Position numbers and translations under genes: made by a program | Part shown: positions 41,963 to 55,700 of the stretch, piece after piece | How positions within the stretch are numbered: the stretch's first letter is position 1 | Layout: each line of letters begins with the position of its first letter | The notes under the pieces: generated by a model | What the model was told of the DNA's origin: nothing | Databases searched by the model: none | What the model saw: only the letters and a program-made list of their open reading frames with translations | NCBI GenBank assembly: GCA_949752735.1 | Contig: OX457053.1 | Coordinates: 813,293 to 877,292, forward strand | Direction: 5' to 3' | From: Lumbricus terrestris | Lineage: Eukaryota > Annelida > Clitellata > Crassiclitellata > Lumbricidae | DNA: 64,000 nt

Positions 41963-43790
41963 ACAGTTTAAAGTATGCAAAATAATCATCATAATTATTC
42001 CACTATAGACTAGACACTCTGACATGCGATTTCTTGAGCAGTCGACATCGAGCAGAGACATTTAGTTATTATTCTTTTTCCATAGATGTCTGAATTTATC
42101 AGAAATTTTGTCTAACATGCCCGACTGCAAAAGTCGGTCTTGGCTAGCGGGATCTTCAGCCCCTTTTGTGTTTCTTGGGTAAGCCTACCTATTTGACTAT
42201 TATGGTGTGATTATGAAATGTAATGAATTGGTTGCAGAATAAATGTTAAATATTAGGTTCTGTTATATGGAAAATCTATGTTTCAGTTAAACGTCAGCTG
42301 ACTATTAACCCCAGACAATATAATGCAATGCATCTAATACAAGTGAGCTTGGAATCACATCGAGGGGTTGATAAATTTACAACGGAGGCTGATTGTTTAA
42401 GATTTCAAGATCTCTTCTCATGCACTTAGTGATTATTTGGATTATTTGGAACAGGCGAAAGAAATTATCCTCGCTGTAGACACACAGTGGTAACTAAGTA
42501 GACCTAAAGGCCCATTATGTTAATTCCGACTGTCTAATTCAATCTGACAACAATATTTTGACAATAATAAATGCATAGTTTATTGAATCTATTTGGCATG
42601 AATTAATTACTTATAATCTCTCCGTTATAATCATGACAAAGATATCAATGATCGCTTCAAGTGAAATCGATATAAAATATCACATATTGCAGAACGCCGA
42701 AACTATGTAGAGTCTAACGCTCAGTAAATCAACCTAATGGGATTGCGTCAGAGTTGTTCTTCAGTATTCGCTATTTAAAACGGAATAAGGCAAGTTGTCG
42801 TTTTCCTAAAACTCAAACCTGTTAGACATAAGAAGATCAATCCTCTTCGAGTAAACATTGTTTTTCTACTTGAGAATCCGATTAAAAAGGTTCATCTGAA
42901 TTCTTTTCCTTGTGAATTTGTTGCTGTTCTTGTCATGACATGGCCTGTAAACAGAATCATCGAATTTTTTTCATTCCAGTTTTATTTAGTTCAATAAGAC
43001 GGATAATTGAAGGCAGTCATATTATTCGACCAAATAAAACAACTGAGGGTACTTGGTAGCTGATACTAGGTTACCGACTGGGATAGGGTAAAATAAACAT
43101 TAATAATGGCAGAGTTCTTACATAACTTTAATGAGAACAATGCAGTGTACTAATGCACTAACCGACTGAATGGGGCTAAACATAATCCTTCTGGTAGCTT
43201 TGCTATTCACTTGCTGGCTCAAGTCAAAACAGCGAATCATGAAAAAAATTCTATAAAGAAACATATAATATTATTACTTCAGCACATATGTTTTTCTACG
43301 CACACAATGACAGTAGTTGTTGGCACACAGACTGAGGCACACTGCTAGCAAAGGCATTTGAGACATATGTAGGCTATGCCTGTCTTTGGCACGATGTCAT
43401 AGCCTGGAGAAAACTTTCTATAGCCGTCGACGTACCGTAAAGCAGCTATTCTGCGCACACAATGACATTAGACAAGGCTTAAAATATCTGTCTAAGGTTT
43501 TGCATCATTTTCTTTTGAACTCTTTAAGATACTTCCTGATTCAACATTTCTATATGAAGGAGGAATAAGAAACGATGTTTGACAGTGTTTTTTTCCAAGC
43601 TGTCATTTGACTCGAAGAGCATTACAACTGCAGCAGTTTATAATTCAAAGCTCATGTCCAGTAATAATTAAAATAAAATGTCTGTGAGTTGCATACACCG
43701 GATAAATGTTTCTACAGAGAATAGCCTTCTACAATAATGAAACGTGCTGAATGTTTAGCTATTTATATGCAGTACAGTATGTATGCAAGT
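41963..43790. other. Intergenic DNA upstream of L2
   Basis: A LINE 3' UTR fragment lies at 42115-42250 (tggctagcgggatcttcagcc, with matches at 28.4 kb). Otherwise AT-rich with no exon or RNA gene recognised. Confidence 0.45.
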
Positions 43791-43794
43791 GCAC

Positions 43795-44000
43795 TTGTTA
43801 TAGCGCCCCTTCAAGATTTCTACTCAGAAGTGCTCCCGACTACAGCGCGGACACTGAATCGGAGTTTCACGCCGAAGCACTGAGCAATGGCCAGTATAGG
43901 ACTTCTCAAGGTTCCTACAAGGCAGCCTGAGGTGGATGCAAGCCTGCAAACCTCCGGCTGCAATGCAACAAACATACCCACTACACCACGATATCCCACG
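43795..44000 (-). mobile_element. tRNA-derived SINE, minus copy
   Basis: Reverse complement of the 47861 SINE family: ttatagcgccccttcaag, then actcagaagtgctcccgac, a tRNA-like head near cccactacaccacgatatccc. Confidence 0.7.
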
Positions 44001-46336
44001 TAAATACAGTGTGTGCAATACCGTGCAATTTCATTTAGGAAGGTAAATAACAGGTCTACTGCTCGTTTTTTTCTGAATTTGTTCTTGCTGTGAACTTCCT
44101 AACAATACGAACAGGTCTACTATATTGCGCTAAAACAGTGTTTTTCAATGGCTTAGGAAGAAATTATTTTGTAATATATTATATCATGAGAAAATATTTT
44201 AATACCTACCCGCAAGCACACAGGCCAATCTAGAGCAATTTCTTAGCACAATCTCATAGCAGTAGCGGCACTGCTGAGTCTCATAGAATAGCTGCGCCAG
44301 AGATCTGTTATGCAGCCCTGGTTAAAAACTGGCATGTAGCGAATGAAATTTATTACCTGTCTAACTTTGGACAATATCAATCCCATGAAGCATGCTGGAT
44401 AGCATGACATTCCATAATATTGCAATGCGCTGTCATGTTGATAGGCATACTGCTATAGCTGAGAATAAAACCCGGTGACTCATTTAGTCTGAGTCTCAAG
44501 CGACTACCCTTCTATTGTGCGTCCTGTCGAGTTGAACGCAGCATGCCTTTATTGTGACTGAGTAACGAAATACATTCGTAGGATCTTAGCCAGCGACAAA
44601 GCACAGTGCACGAAATAGCAAAATCGTGATAGACAGGACATGTTATGTTGTTTGCCTGCAAATTCATTGTCACGTTTTAGGGCTGAAACTAATGTATGAT
44701 AAATAGGCTATGTCCTTCGCTCCTCCTACTTCTCTTTAGTGTTTATCCAAACCGTTTCAACTTTCTGCGCAGTGCAAACACTTGTATTGAAGAATATCTG
44801 CACAAATAAGAAAAGCCTTTGTGTAGCAAAAAACTGGTCGATAGCTCTGTTCTATATTTCTGCAGTTATTCTATGACATGTTTCAGAGTATAGATATGCC
44901 TGTAAAAATGTTTGAAGACCTTCTCATTTCATCGGTTCTGTCACGCTGAGAGCGCCTCTGAGTAGTTTCTACTTGGCACTGTAAAAGGCGCTTAATAAAT
45001 TCTCATATAAGATACAATGCCTTCATGTAGTCCTCCAACTGTTGCCTAACAACTATTATTTTATATGTATACAACCTCAGCAGGCCTATTATAGTAGGCC
45101 TATCTGTGTCTGTTGGTCATTGTTCTCTGGTTCAATATCTAGATATTGACCTGGCTTGTTTGAGCCAGTGGCTGATGTATATAGACATGATTGCGCAATG
45201 TGCATTATGAACCGTAGCAATAGAAGTTACTATTTCCAGTTGCAAAAATATATCAGTTCAGTTAGTCAGTCTTAGCATATTGCTTTGAAAATGTTTGCAC
45301 CCTCGTGTCTGTCACCCACAATTATCTGTTCTCATATTCATTGCAAACAGCTTTTCTTTTAATTCTATATGAAAATTCCTTTGCTTCTCGTCTTGGTTGT
45401 TGCAATAGGCAATTTTTGAAAGTTAGGGCTGACTGGTCGTCAGCCTTATAACCATTTGACCATTCTTTATAGATCCATCCCTTCTTCTTGCTCCTCCTCA
45501 TCAGTCACTTCTGCTCTGGCTTTGTTTCATTTGGAAGTTTGATTCGTAGCCCATTTATGGCATTAAAATTGTAAAATAGTGGCCCACATAAATGAGATCT
45601 TTTCATTACTATGCTATTATCCATCTATTCATGTAGACTATAATAATTATAGCCAGTTATTCCTCCTCATCAAAGCCTCTTGGCATTCAACTTGAGTGGG
45701 CTTGAAACATTGCAAGACACATGACAACCGGTGCTTGGTATGTAGCCTACAGTTCGAACAGAGGCAGAGATAAATTACTACTTTGACAATCGAGCTTAAT
45801 AGGAATGTGCAGAAGAGACAAACTTTAATCCTTTTATTGCTAGAAGTAACATTAAGAAATGTAGATATCTAACAGAACTGTCATTGAATAGATGTCCGTT
45901 TCTTCAGGTTCAACTGTCACTTGAAAGATGTATTTCTTTAGGTGAGTATATAACAATAAGAGACAATTTGAGTCTATAATCATATCAGGTTTTAAACAAT
46001 CAATTCACTATATTGTTTACGACAGAACGTAGTAGTGTTTCAACAAGAAGCACAATAATTTACTATTGCCCAAACGAAACATTTTACGCCCCATTTATTA
46101 ACTCACTTATCACACTCTAGTGCACAAATAAAAATTACTAGAGCACCAAACCCAGGCTATAGTCAGGTCTTAGTTCCTTAGGTCTAATTTAGGCGTTTCA
46201 TCACAGACTAAATAAAATACTAAAATCCTGTACACTGTAGCGATAATCAGATCAATAGTTTTCTTAGAACAGATCTTGCGATGAACTGATAGAAACATCC
46301 TAAGCACCAATTTAAGAGAAGGACCACAACGACGTC
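44001..46336. other. 3' flank of gene L3 and intergenic DNA
   Basis: It holds a short SINE/LINE 3' end at 44940-45005 (gagcgcctctgagtag, then aaggcgcttaataaat). No gene was recognised in the rest. Confidence 0.45.
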
Positions 46337-46712
46337 TCATAAGAATGTGGCGCAGGTCGCTGCTATGGTATACTGATCGGCATTGTAATCGATGTGGTCA
46401 ACCTCGACGTCCGCCTCTGCCAGTCTGGAAGGCGATGAAGGTCTAGAACTTCCGGTCTCAGAGACGACATCCGCGGATGAGTTGTCAGTCAACGAGGACT
46501 TCGTGAGGAATTCCAGATCGGCGTAGACCGTTTCTGGTTTGTCGGAGGGTGCGTTTTCGTAGACGCTTGTTTCTCCGATGTCAGGAAGACGGATGACCGT
46601 TACGTAGGGATTCTCTTCCTGGTTGGCCGCCGTTGTTGTCTGCAGAGCGATTATGTCTGGAGTCTGCAGCTTCTTCACTTTCTTCGCTTTCTTCTCCTTT
46701 TTCTCTGGAGTG
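46337..46712 (-). CDS. L3 tail exon
   Basis: It opens with a basic run (TPEKKEKKAKKVKKLQTPDI) and has the conserved ENPYVTV block, then TSVYENA and ETVYADLEF, a Ser-rich stretch (SSRPSSPS), IDYNADQYTI and the stop. It is the longest tail of the three genes. Confidence 0.78.
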
Positions 46713-49700
46713 CTGTGATAACATAAAACAAGGTAAGGTACTTATAGGGGTTAGGTTCTTCTTGAAAGTATGGAATAGTATTGTGATGAATATAGAATAG
46801 ATGGGGTAAAGTAATGTGAATTGATGTTGCGCTTTGGTCCCATAATATTAAAGTAAGTTGTGGTAAGACAATAGACCTATCTGAAGGTTTTGAAATGCAA
46901 TGTACGACAAAAGAAGATAATAAATGATAAGATGGGCTAAATTAAGGCAGTTTAACAATCTTTATTGACCACCAAGATAGTGATACAAGCACGTAGTTTA
47001 CAAGTCTCGCAGTTTCAATAATTACATGTAAACCCAAAGGAACATCATGGTTCCGCTAAACAGGGTAGACCTAGTCTTGACATAGCCTAACTATTTCTTA
47101 TAAATCATTCCGGCGACGTTTAAAGGAAATACGATCTATTATAAATTTCCCCGCCTCTTCCTCTGCTGTGTGTGAAACTTCTAGGCTGCCTAGAAATGCT
47201 TAAATCTGAATGATTAACAAGCTGGATGGTGTCTAGTAATAAGAGGCCAACCTTCTTTTGGATCGTTTCCTGATTATGATAACAGCAACGACGACGACAA
47301 GTATAACAACGACTACACCACCACCGACACCGACTCCGATACCAATCGCGATATCACGATCTGTATAAACAATACGAAGCAGGTAAAGGTAACCGCAATG
47401 TAAGTAAGGTAAGTTAGCAAGTCATTCATTGGCGGACCATCGACACCACGGTATCCCAATATCAGCCGAAATGTGAAACTAAGAGAAATCCAGTAATTAA
47501 TGCAATAGTCCAAAGTTCAATCAAAGCATTGCATGGGCTCATTTTAATGGCCTTTCTGGATAATAATTGACAGTAGAAACAATTCAAACAGGAAACGTTT
47601 ATGAGAGTTTAGGTATAATATTCCAACAATAAAAAAAATTAAAAGTTCTAAACGCAATTAGAAATCTGCTAAATTGAAACTGGTTTCGACAGTGACTGAA
47701 ATTACTGGGCGCAATACAATAAATGTGCTTTAAAATCTTAGTCTACTCTTAATTTACTTCATGAAATTTTAATCAAATCTCAGATGGCTTCAGAAATAAC
47801 TTGCGCCGTACGCATGACCATTCTAAATCCACATGCCCAGACCCAGACCCTGTGGGGCATGGTGGTGTAGTGGTGGCGTCGTTGCTTTGAAGCCGGAAGG
47901 TTCGAGGTTCGAATCCACCTCGCCGCGTAAGGACCTTGGGCAAGTCCTTCACTCAAAATTGATCAGCGCTTCGGCGTGAAACTCCGATGCAGTGTCCGCT
48001 CTGCATTCGGGAGCGCCTCTGAGTAGAGAGCTTGAAGGGGCGCTATAACAAGTGCACATACAAACAGTTAATCGACCTTGGGCAGCATCAATACTTGCAA
48101 AATCTTAATCTTCTTAACATATTCTCACCGAGACCCTCCTTGGGTTTCTGTCCAACAACTGCAGCTGCAGTGGTAGGTGCACTGGAACCATCTGGAGCAG
48201 TCAGTAATGGGTTTTCAGGCTGATTCGTGCTGCTGATAATTATAGTAGATGCGACATCATTAACGCTTTCGTATGATAGAGCTGGAGATGCTGTCGGTGA
48301 CGACGATGCAGGCACATACGCACTTCTCGATGTAGTCGGGGTAGTCGATGTAGCTCTACTAGTGGATGCAGATGTGGTTGTAGTCGTAGCTGTAGTCGTT
48401 GAGGATCGAATTTCTGATTAAAATTAATATAAATATCGATTTATTTAAAGGCATAATCACTGACCACGAAGGAACCTGCTTGTAATATTTGCACGTTCAT
48501 TGATTTAATTATATGGAATTTGGGTTGGGTTGTCGATTATAACCAGTGCTCTCTGTTGTGTTGACCTAGCCACACAACAGCTTTCAAGACTGAAAAAGTG
48601 TTTTACAAATGCATGCATTCTGTTCGGTTCAAGAAGATCGTAAATATCGTAAATATTATGTTATCAAAATGTTTGCTTGGCTTTAGCGAAACATTTAAAA
48701 ATTGCTCTCGAAAATAGGCTACGTTTTTCTATTAACTACACAGACGATGATTATTGCTTTCATCTTTTCATATTGTTTTATTCTGCTCAAACATTTAACA
48801 CAGAACCAGAATGTAGACATCAACTCAAATTTATCATTAAAATCCGTCACTTTATGGCTCGTGGTTTCCCTTAATAATAATAATAATAAGACGATTTATA
48901 TAGCGCCGTAGCTCAGCCGAGGCCGAAGGAAAGGGCGCTGTACAAGAGTTCAAAAGTTACTAGCAATTATACGACTGTTTAAATAGATAAGTCTTCAGTC
49001 TGGATTTGAATGCCTCCAGAGAAGTTGCATTCCGCACATAGTCAGGAAGACTGTTCCATGCAGTGGGTCCAGACACAGAGAACGAGCTTTCCCCAAATCT
49101 CGTGGTTGACCGTGGGACCTGTAGCAGACCCCTCGACGATGATCTTAGCCGACTATCTGCTACACGAATGCAAAATTCAGATAATAGTCCGGCATAAGGT
49201 TAAGTAGAGATTTGTATGTTATCAGGCATAGTTTATATGTAATCCGCTGAGGGACCCGCAGCCAGTGCAGATTGTCACGCAACAGATCAGTTACATGGTC
49301 GGATGGTGTGCGACCATATATAATCCGTGCGGCGGAGTTGAGCACCGACTGGATCCGCTCCAGCTGACAAGCCGGAAGACCCGCCAGTACACTGTTGCAG
49401 TAGTCAACCCTGGAGACAATGAAGCTGTTGACTAAGGTGACGGCGGTTGAGGTTGGGACGAATCTGCGGATGGTTTTGATTCGTCGCAGTTGGTAAAAAC
49501 AACCTCGAACGAGTTGACTCACATGGGCCGTCATGGTCATACAGCTATCAAATTGAACTCCAAGGTTGCGGACGGTGTCAGCTGGGTTGACTTCTGAATC
49601 ACCGATGTTGAAAGTGCTGCCATCAAGTAGATGGCGGCGTCAGAGTGTGGTGCACCATACGAACTCCGTCTTGGAGGGATTGAGCTTCAGACGGTTGGAT

Positions 49701-52700
49701 GTCATCCACTCTGAAATCTGTTCAATACACAGCAGCACTCTCTGCTTCAGTTCAGCTGTTTGTGATGGTTCGCAGAAGTAAAGCTGTGTATCGTCCGCAT
49801 AGCAGTGGTGGAGCAATCCATGTACTTCTATGATCCTCTCCAAGTCGGCCGTATATAGTACAAAAAGGAGAGGCCCGAGCACTGATCCTTGTGGAACACC
49901 GCAGGTGACCAGCCTAGGCTCCGTCTCCTCTCCTGCCAAATGGACTGATTGTGTGCGTCCTCTTATGTAGGATTCAAGCCAACTGAGCGCTCTGTCCTTG
50001 ATCCCAAATGAACTAGACAGTCGCTGCATCAAGATATCGTGGTCGACTGTGTCGAATGCAGCCGACATATCAAGTAATGACAGCAGCGCCAGTTGGCCTG
50101 AGTCGATGGCATTCACTAAATCGGAGTAGACTTTCAGAAGCGCAGTCTCGGTGGAATGGCCACGCCTGTAGGCAGACTGTAACCCTTCCTGCATCGTTTC
50201 GTGGACTAGGCTACTTCTGGCTTTTAGATAGAAAACGAAGCGGTTTCGGTGTCTACTTAGATAGTAGAGAACTAGATCGTTTACAGAAGAAAAGAGAAAA
50301 CATACGTTCTATGCATCACACTGTGTCCAAGAAAAAGAGACCCATTTTGCAAACATGAAAATAAATAGTAAATATTCCTCGATTTTTAAATTGAAACACC
50401 ATTTTAATCCTGATACACTTATCAACAATATTGTGGTAACCTACATGAAAGGTTCTCAGTGAAGAATTAAGTCACGATTAGCCTACGTTTATAAAATAAT
50501 AATTTTAAAACAACACCGTTAGAATCAAGTTTTCAGCAAAAACCACAAAGTTGGTAAGACAATTTTGCAAAAAATCAAACATTAGGCTTATTATAGTCCA
50601 AAGAAGTTTATGAGGATATTTCCGGACAAGGAATGGACATTAGGCGGTCTAAGGAAGTTTCTAAGGAAATTTATGTAGGGGTAAGTGGTGCAAAAGTGGC
50701 AGGGTAGGGTAAGAGTGGCATCCCCACTTTCGAAGTATGTACTTATTTTCTGAAACCTTTACCTAGTGCGAACGTAGACTATCATTAAGTGTTACGTTTT
50801 CATAAGCCGAGAGTTTTCAAGAGTTGAATGGTAAAAATTTTATATCATTTTTTCGATTTTTCGCGTTATTTGCAACTCTCGTGAGTATCACAAATATGTT
50901 GCTCACTTTCAGTATTAAGATCGCACTTGTTAAAGTTTTATTTTATACTATGCAGGAATGTGTGTCCTTTTAAATGCTAAATTTTTTTAAAAATTAGGCA
51001 GCGCAATAATGTTGATAGATACTCGTAATTATGAGCACCCAAATCGGGGCAAAAGTAGCATTGTATGCCACTCTTGCCCCCGTTTTACGTGCCACTATTG
51101 CCCCATCACTGACACTTTTGCCCCAGCGGTATGGCAGTTTTGCCCCAGGGGTATGCCAATTCTGCCCCAGCGGTATGCCACTTTTGCCCACAGGTATGCT
51201 ACCAATATATTAGTTTATTAATTGGTTGGGATTTTGGCGTTGTACGTAATGTAGCCTACTACGTGATTCAACGTTATATAAGCGTAAAACTCAGCGAGAA
51301 AGTCACACTGACGAAGTATTGTGCCATGCCAGGAAAATGGTGTCTAGTGGAGATTTTTCTAAATGCCAGGTAATGATAAAGCATGGAATTTCAAGCTATG
51401 GACCTACGCCATTGGAATCCTGGCTTTGTGCATGCCTATAGGCCAATTGACGTATCGATGAAGCGTCGGGACATGTCTGTGACTTGGAGATCTGCTAGAC
51501 CAGTGCAGGATGAAGTGAAGAAGGCAACCAACGTTAGGTTGGAATCGGCCAATAACACAGAACGATCAGACAAACAAAAAGTGAAGAAACTTCAACAGGA
51601 TATTCATTCATTAAATGCATTTGTATAGCGCCTCTTCAAGGAGACTACTCAGAGGCGCTCCCAGCCTCAGCGGGGCCAAACAAACTGTCTTAAGATGAGA
51701 GAGGAAAGCCTGAGAATGACTTTTAGAAAGGGAGCAGAGTGTCAGAGGAAGTCCATCCCAGGTTGATGCATATAGTGAAAGTAGGCCACGAGCAAATGGG
51801 GACCGAGAACAGACTTTTCAATTGAGCGATAGAGCGGAAGTGGCGAGCATTAAGAGTAGGGTTACAGAGCTCTCAAAGGTAGGAAGGAGCAAGGCCTAGC
51901 AGGCAGTGCCAGACTAGGTTAGAGATCCTATTCTCTATTTGCTGCTTGACAGGAAACTATAGTTGAGAACGTCAAGCATATAGCTGGAGATAATGGCTGA
52001 ATTTGGGTATGGGGCCAATTATGGCGAACTGAAGAGAGCAGGACGCGATCAAGGCAACTCAGACAGGCACTCTTCCGTGCTCAACCAGCCTTAGGCAAGC
52101 ATAGAGAAAGCAACAGTAGTGAAGTCTGGTGGTAACGAAAAGGAATGGACACGGGTAGCAGCAATAGTAGGAGTAAGCGAGCGAGCAACAGTGCGTAGTT
52201 GACGCAGTTGATAATAACAGACACGGCTGAGTGAGTGAATGTGTGGAGCGAAAGTGAACTCTTTGTCCAGAGCGACACCAAAGTCACGTACTTTGGCTGA
52301 GAAGACATAATCAGGAAAGACAGCACCAATAACCCATAATTTATTATACAGTAGCAACTTTAAAACAGGACACGAAAGTGAAAAGGTTCCAAAAGCTTAT
52401 GATGAAAAGAAAACTTTGAGCATCACCAGAATTCAAAGAATCAATGCAAAGCTCAAATCGCCCCGGAAAACCAGAGCTCCGTGCTCAACCAGCCGTTACC
52501 AGCGTGCTGTCTTGTGGAACCTGCGAGCACTAACAACTGAGAAGTCAAAACACAAGATAGTGCAATCAATATTAAGGTAGCACTTGCCTTTGAAAAAGTC
52601 ATATAAGAGCATCAACTGTCCATATTTTCTGTGACGAAATTGAGATGTGATGCGAGAGAAAGAGAGAAACTGTTTCTGTCTGGTCCTTCCAGGAAATGTA

Positions 52701-55700
52701 AACATGATAGCCTACCAATGGGGCTTAGCCCATCTTCACCCATGAGGACTTCCAGAACAGTGCTGCTACTGACTCCCAGCCTATGCTCAATGATTGCTCA
52801 TCTGCGAAGAAATTCAGAAAGTGATACCGCTGATAGGCCTACTCAGCAAATCCTCACCTGTGAGAAATTCAGGCAAGTAAAGCAGTGTTTAGGAATAAAG
52901 TGGCTTCATGTAAAGGCTTGACGCTAAGTTATCTTGCTCAGAAAAGTCATCGCCAGGTTCGTCTGCCTACTGAAGCTGGCAAGCGTAAAAGAAGGAGCGA
53001 ATATTTAGCAATGCTGCATGAAGTCAAGTGTGTGCAAAGCAAGTCTATAGAGGAAAACGTGCATAAGATGGAGCAAAGAAGGGGCTACCTTCTGCGATGG
53101 CAGATACCTGAAATTAGAATGACTATGGAAGCCGGGAAATAAAAAATGCATTTAAAACACAGAAAATTCAAGTCACAATAGACTTATTTCTTGTGTGCCT
53201 TTGTCTTTGTTGTTTACTGACTAAGACTTTGTCTAAATGTCAGAAAATAGCTAACATTGTTGTGATTTTAGTGATTCAAGCTTAATAGACCTACAGAGTG
53301 CCAATTCTGTAGATTGCTAGCAAAACCGGTACTTGAGGGATTTCATGGAAGGTATCTTCTCATCACACTATGCATTGCTGTGTGCAATAGTCTGATATAA
53401 TATGTAAAACATAAATTCCAGCTTATTGTTGTAAAGCAAAATTGTTGAAAACATAGCCTATGTTACTGTCTCTGGGGGTACGACGGGCATGCCAGTCTTG
53501 CCCTCAACAAGGGGTAAAAGTGGCATGATATTCATGCCCCACATAGTGGGGCAAGAGTGGCCTTTTGGGTGCCTCCACCCCAAGCCAGATTTTGAAGAAG
53601 AAATCGTATCCAGTAGCAATTTAAACAATTTTATGGATGCACCGATGATCTACCTACACTGCAAAACAAGTTTCATCTTGATATGTTTAATATTGCATAT
53701 TTTATTCCACATTTTGTGACTTTATGCCACTCTTGCCCCCACCTCCCCTAACTGGATCGTATGTGCATCGCGAGGATGGCGCAAACCGAGAACTGCACAA
53801 AAAACGAAAAATTTCAAAGTGGATAAAATCACGTCATTATGACTCATTATTGTATGACTGGAACTTTTGTATTTTCTACAGTAGGCCTATTAGACAAATA
53901 TGTTAGGATCAAGATGGTGTTTGAATTTTTAAATTCTATGATCATTTACTATTTATTTTTCATATAATTTACTAAGTGGTTCCATTTTCCCCCGGATAGT
54001 GAACACAGTGTATGAGATATATAGGCTACAAGATAACGAATAACGTATTTTAAGGCAATAATTAGCGTTGATATTATACTAGATAGCAACAAGTCTGTCA
54101 GTTACCTGAAAGGCAAATGAATGGTCTGGATTCTTGGCACCTGCAAACAGTCCAAACCCAGCTACTGGCTTGTAGGCAAAGGCAATCGTTTGGGTCGTTC
54201 AGATATGTGATTGGATAACCAGCCAACCAGTTGCTGTACTTCACGTCGGCCTCTACAAACAATTTTTATTCTTGGATAATGGATATACTATTTTAACCTT
54301 TGTGGCTACTGATTTGTTATAATTATGCTGGAAACAACTACGATTGATAACGCAGAATAAGACAAAAAGCAGAGAGAAAGAAAAGAACAGTGTGTCTCAA
54401 GCGAGTGTTGCGGTTGGAGAAGCGCCTCATCGGAGGCTTTAAACACAGGGATGCCGCTCAAAGCCTTTTTTAAAACCTAGTTCTAGGCTTTTCCCCGTCT
54501 TGTATAGGCTATGTTTCTAGGTTTTTAGTCTGGATCTAGCTTTTTTCCTCGGCGGTCTTCGGACTTTTTAAACATAAAAATAGATTGTTGATTTTTCAGG
54601 AGAAAATGCGCAAAGGACGTGAAAAAGTCGAACATTTTGTGAATTTGGACATAAATTGTCGATTTTAGAGCGAAAGACTAAAAAAGGTCATCATAAATTT
54701 TTTTCCCGGGACGAGAGAAAAGGATCAAATTTTGGTCTCATGGCTAAAAAAGTTGTCTCAAATGTCAAGCCGGAAAAATTCATGTATTTTTCAGAGAAAT
54801 TTTCAATCTATCCTTTTCAAGCCTTTTTTCTTCCGGATCTGACCTTTTTAAACTCAGAGTGACATCCCAGATTAAACATTTGGCTACGTACCCCCGGTAG
54901 CAGATTACATGCGGGATGTAGGTCTACTGCTTCAAGTAATCTGCTATAATAGATTCTCTGCCATGATTTGGCGATGGCGATGCTAACTGAACAGGAAATC
55001 AACTACGGAGACTGCTGTAGGCCTATAACTTATTACAGAAAGATGAGCGGACCACAGCGAAACTTTCATGGAGCACTCTGCAATGGATATATGCCTGTAT
55101 ATTAATACAGTTTAATGTCATGGAGTGAACAAGCTTAAAAACTACAACGAATACAATGTTACACTACGTACGTGATTCTTTCCATGTCCACCATTCTCGA
55201 CGTAATCCAACCCAGTAATTAGTTCCGGATGTCAACCAGGAGCCATTTAAGATGGCCAGTCCTTGGTTGGTATTGATGAAATCGAAAGAAGCCAAATCTC
55301 CTCCAAGGTCCAAGCATTTCGTTCGCGCATCATACCACGATAGCCATTCACTGTTGTAGGCTTTGTAGCATCGAGAATACAGCACAAACCCAGTTGCATT
55401 TGTACACTGGGAATCGTCTGTAAATTGACAAAAACAAAACAACTTTTATACGACTTTATGGAGCCTCTGAACATGGTCGCAGAAGTTTGATTTTTATTAC
55501 GAGCGGCGCCCCTATGTTAAGGTCCCTACTAAGTTCAGCTGGATTTAATAACACTCGTGTCTAGTTTAAAGGTATAATTCAACATAGAAAGCGAACTGAT
55601 ACAGTTACCACACTGTAGCCCAGTGGAAAGTCGTCGACGGCATTGTTCTTCAGCGACGAACGTACGAACAACATCTTGACACAGCAACAGGCTGGCGAAG

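Larger units (their letters stand above)
50676..53747. mobile_element. Candidate unclassified DNA element with a nested LINE
   Basis: Roughly inverted ends (taggggtaagtggtgcaaa on the left; cactcttgcccccacctccc on the right) and several internal copies of tgccactcttgcccc-like words (51041-51200, 53480-53560) in both orientations. It holds two small unassigned ORFs (51383-51628 and 52885-53142). Possible TA target site. The ends are only about 80% alike, so the call is tentative. Confidence 0.4.

Noticed and set aside
47861..47935. Possible tRNA gene
   Set aside because: A and B boxes are present but the stems do not close, and SINE body and tail follow; other copies show the same structure.
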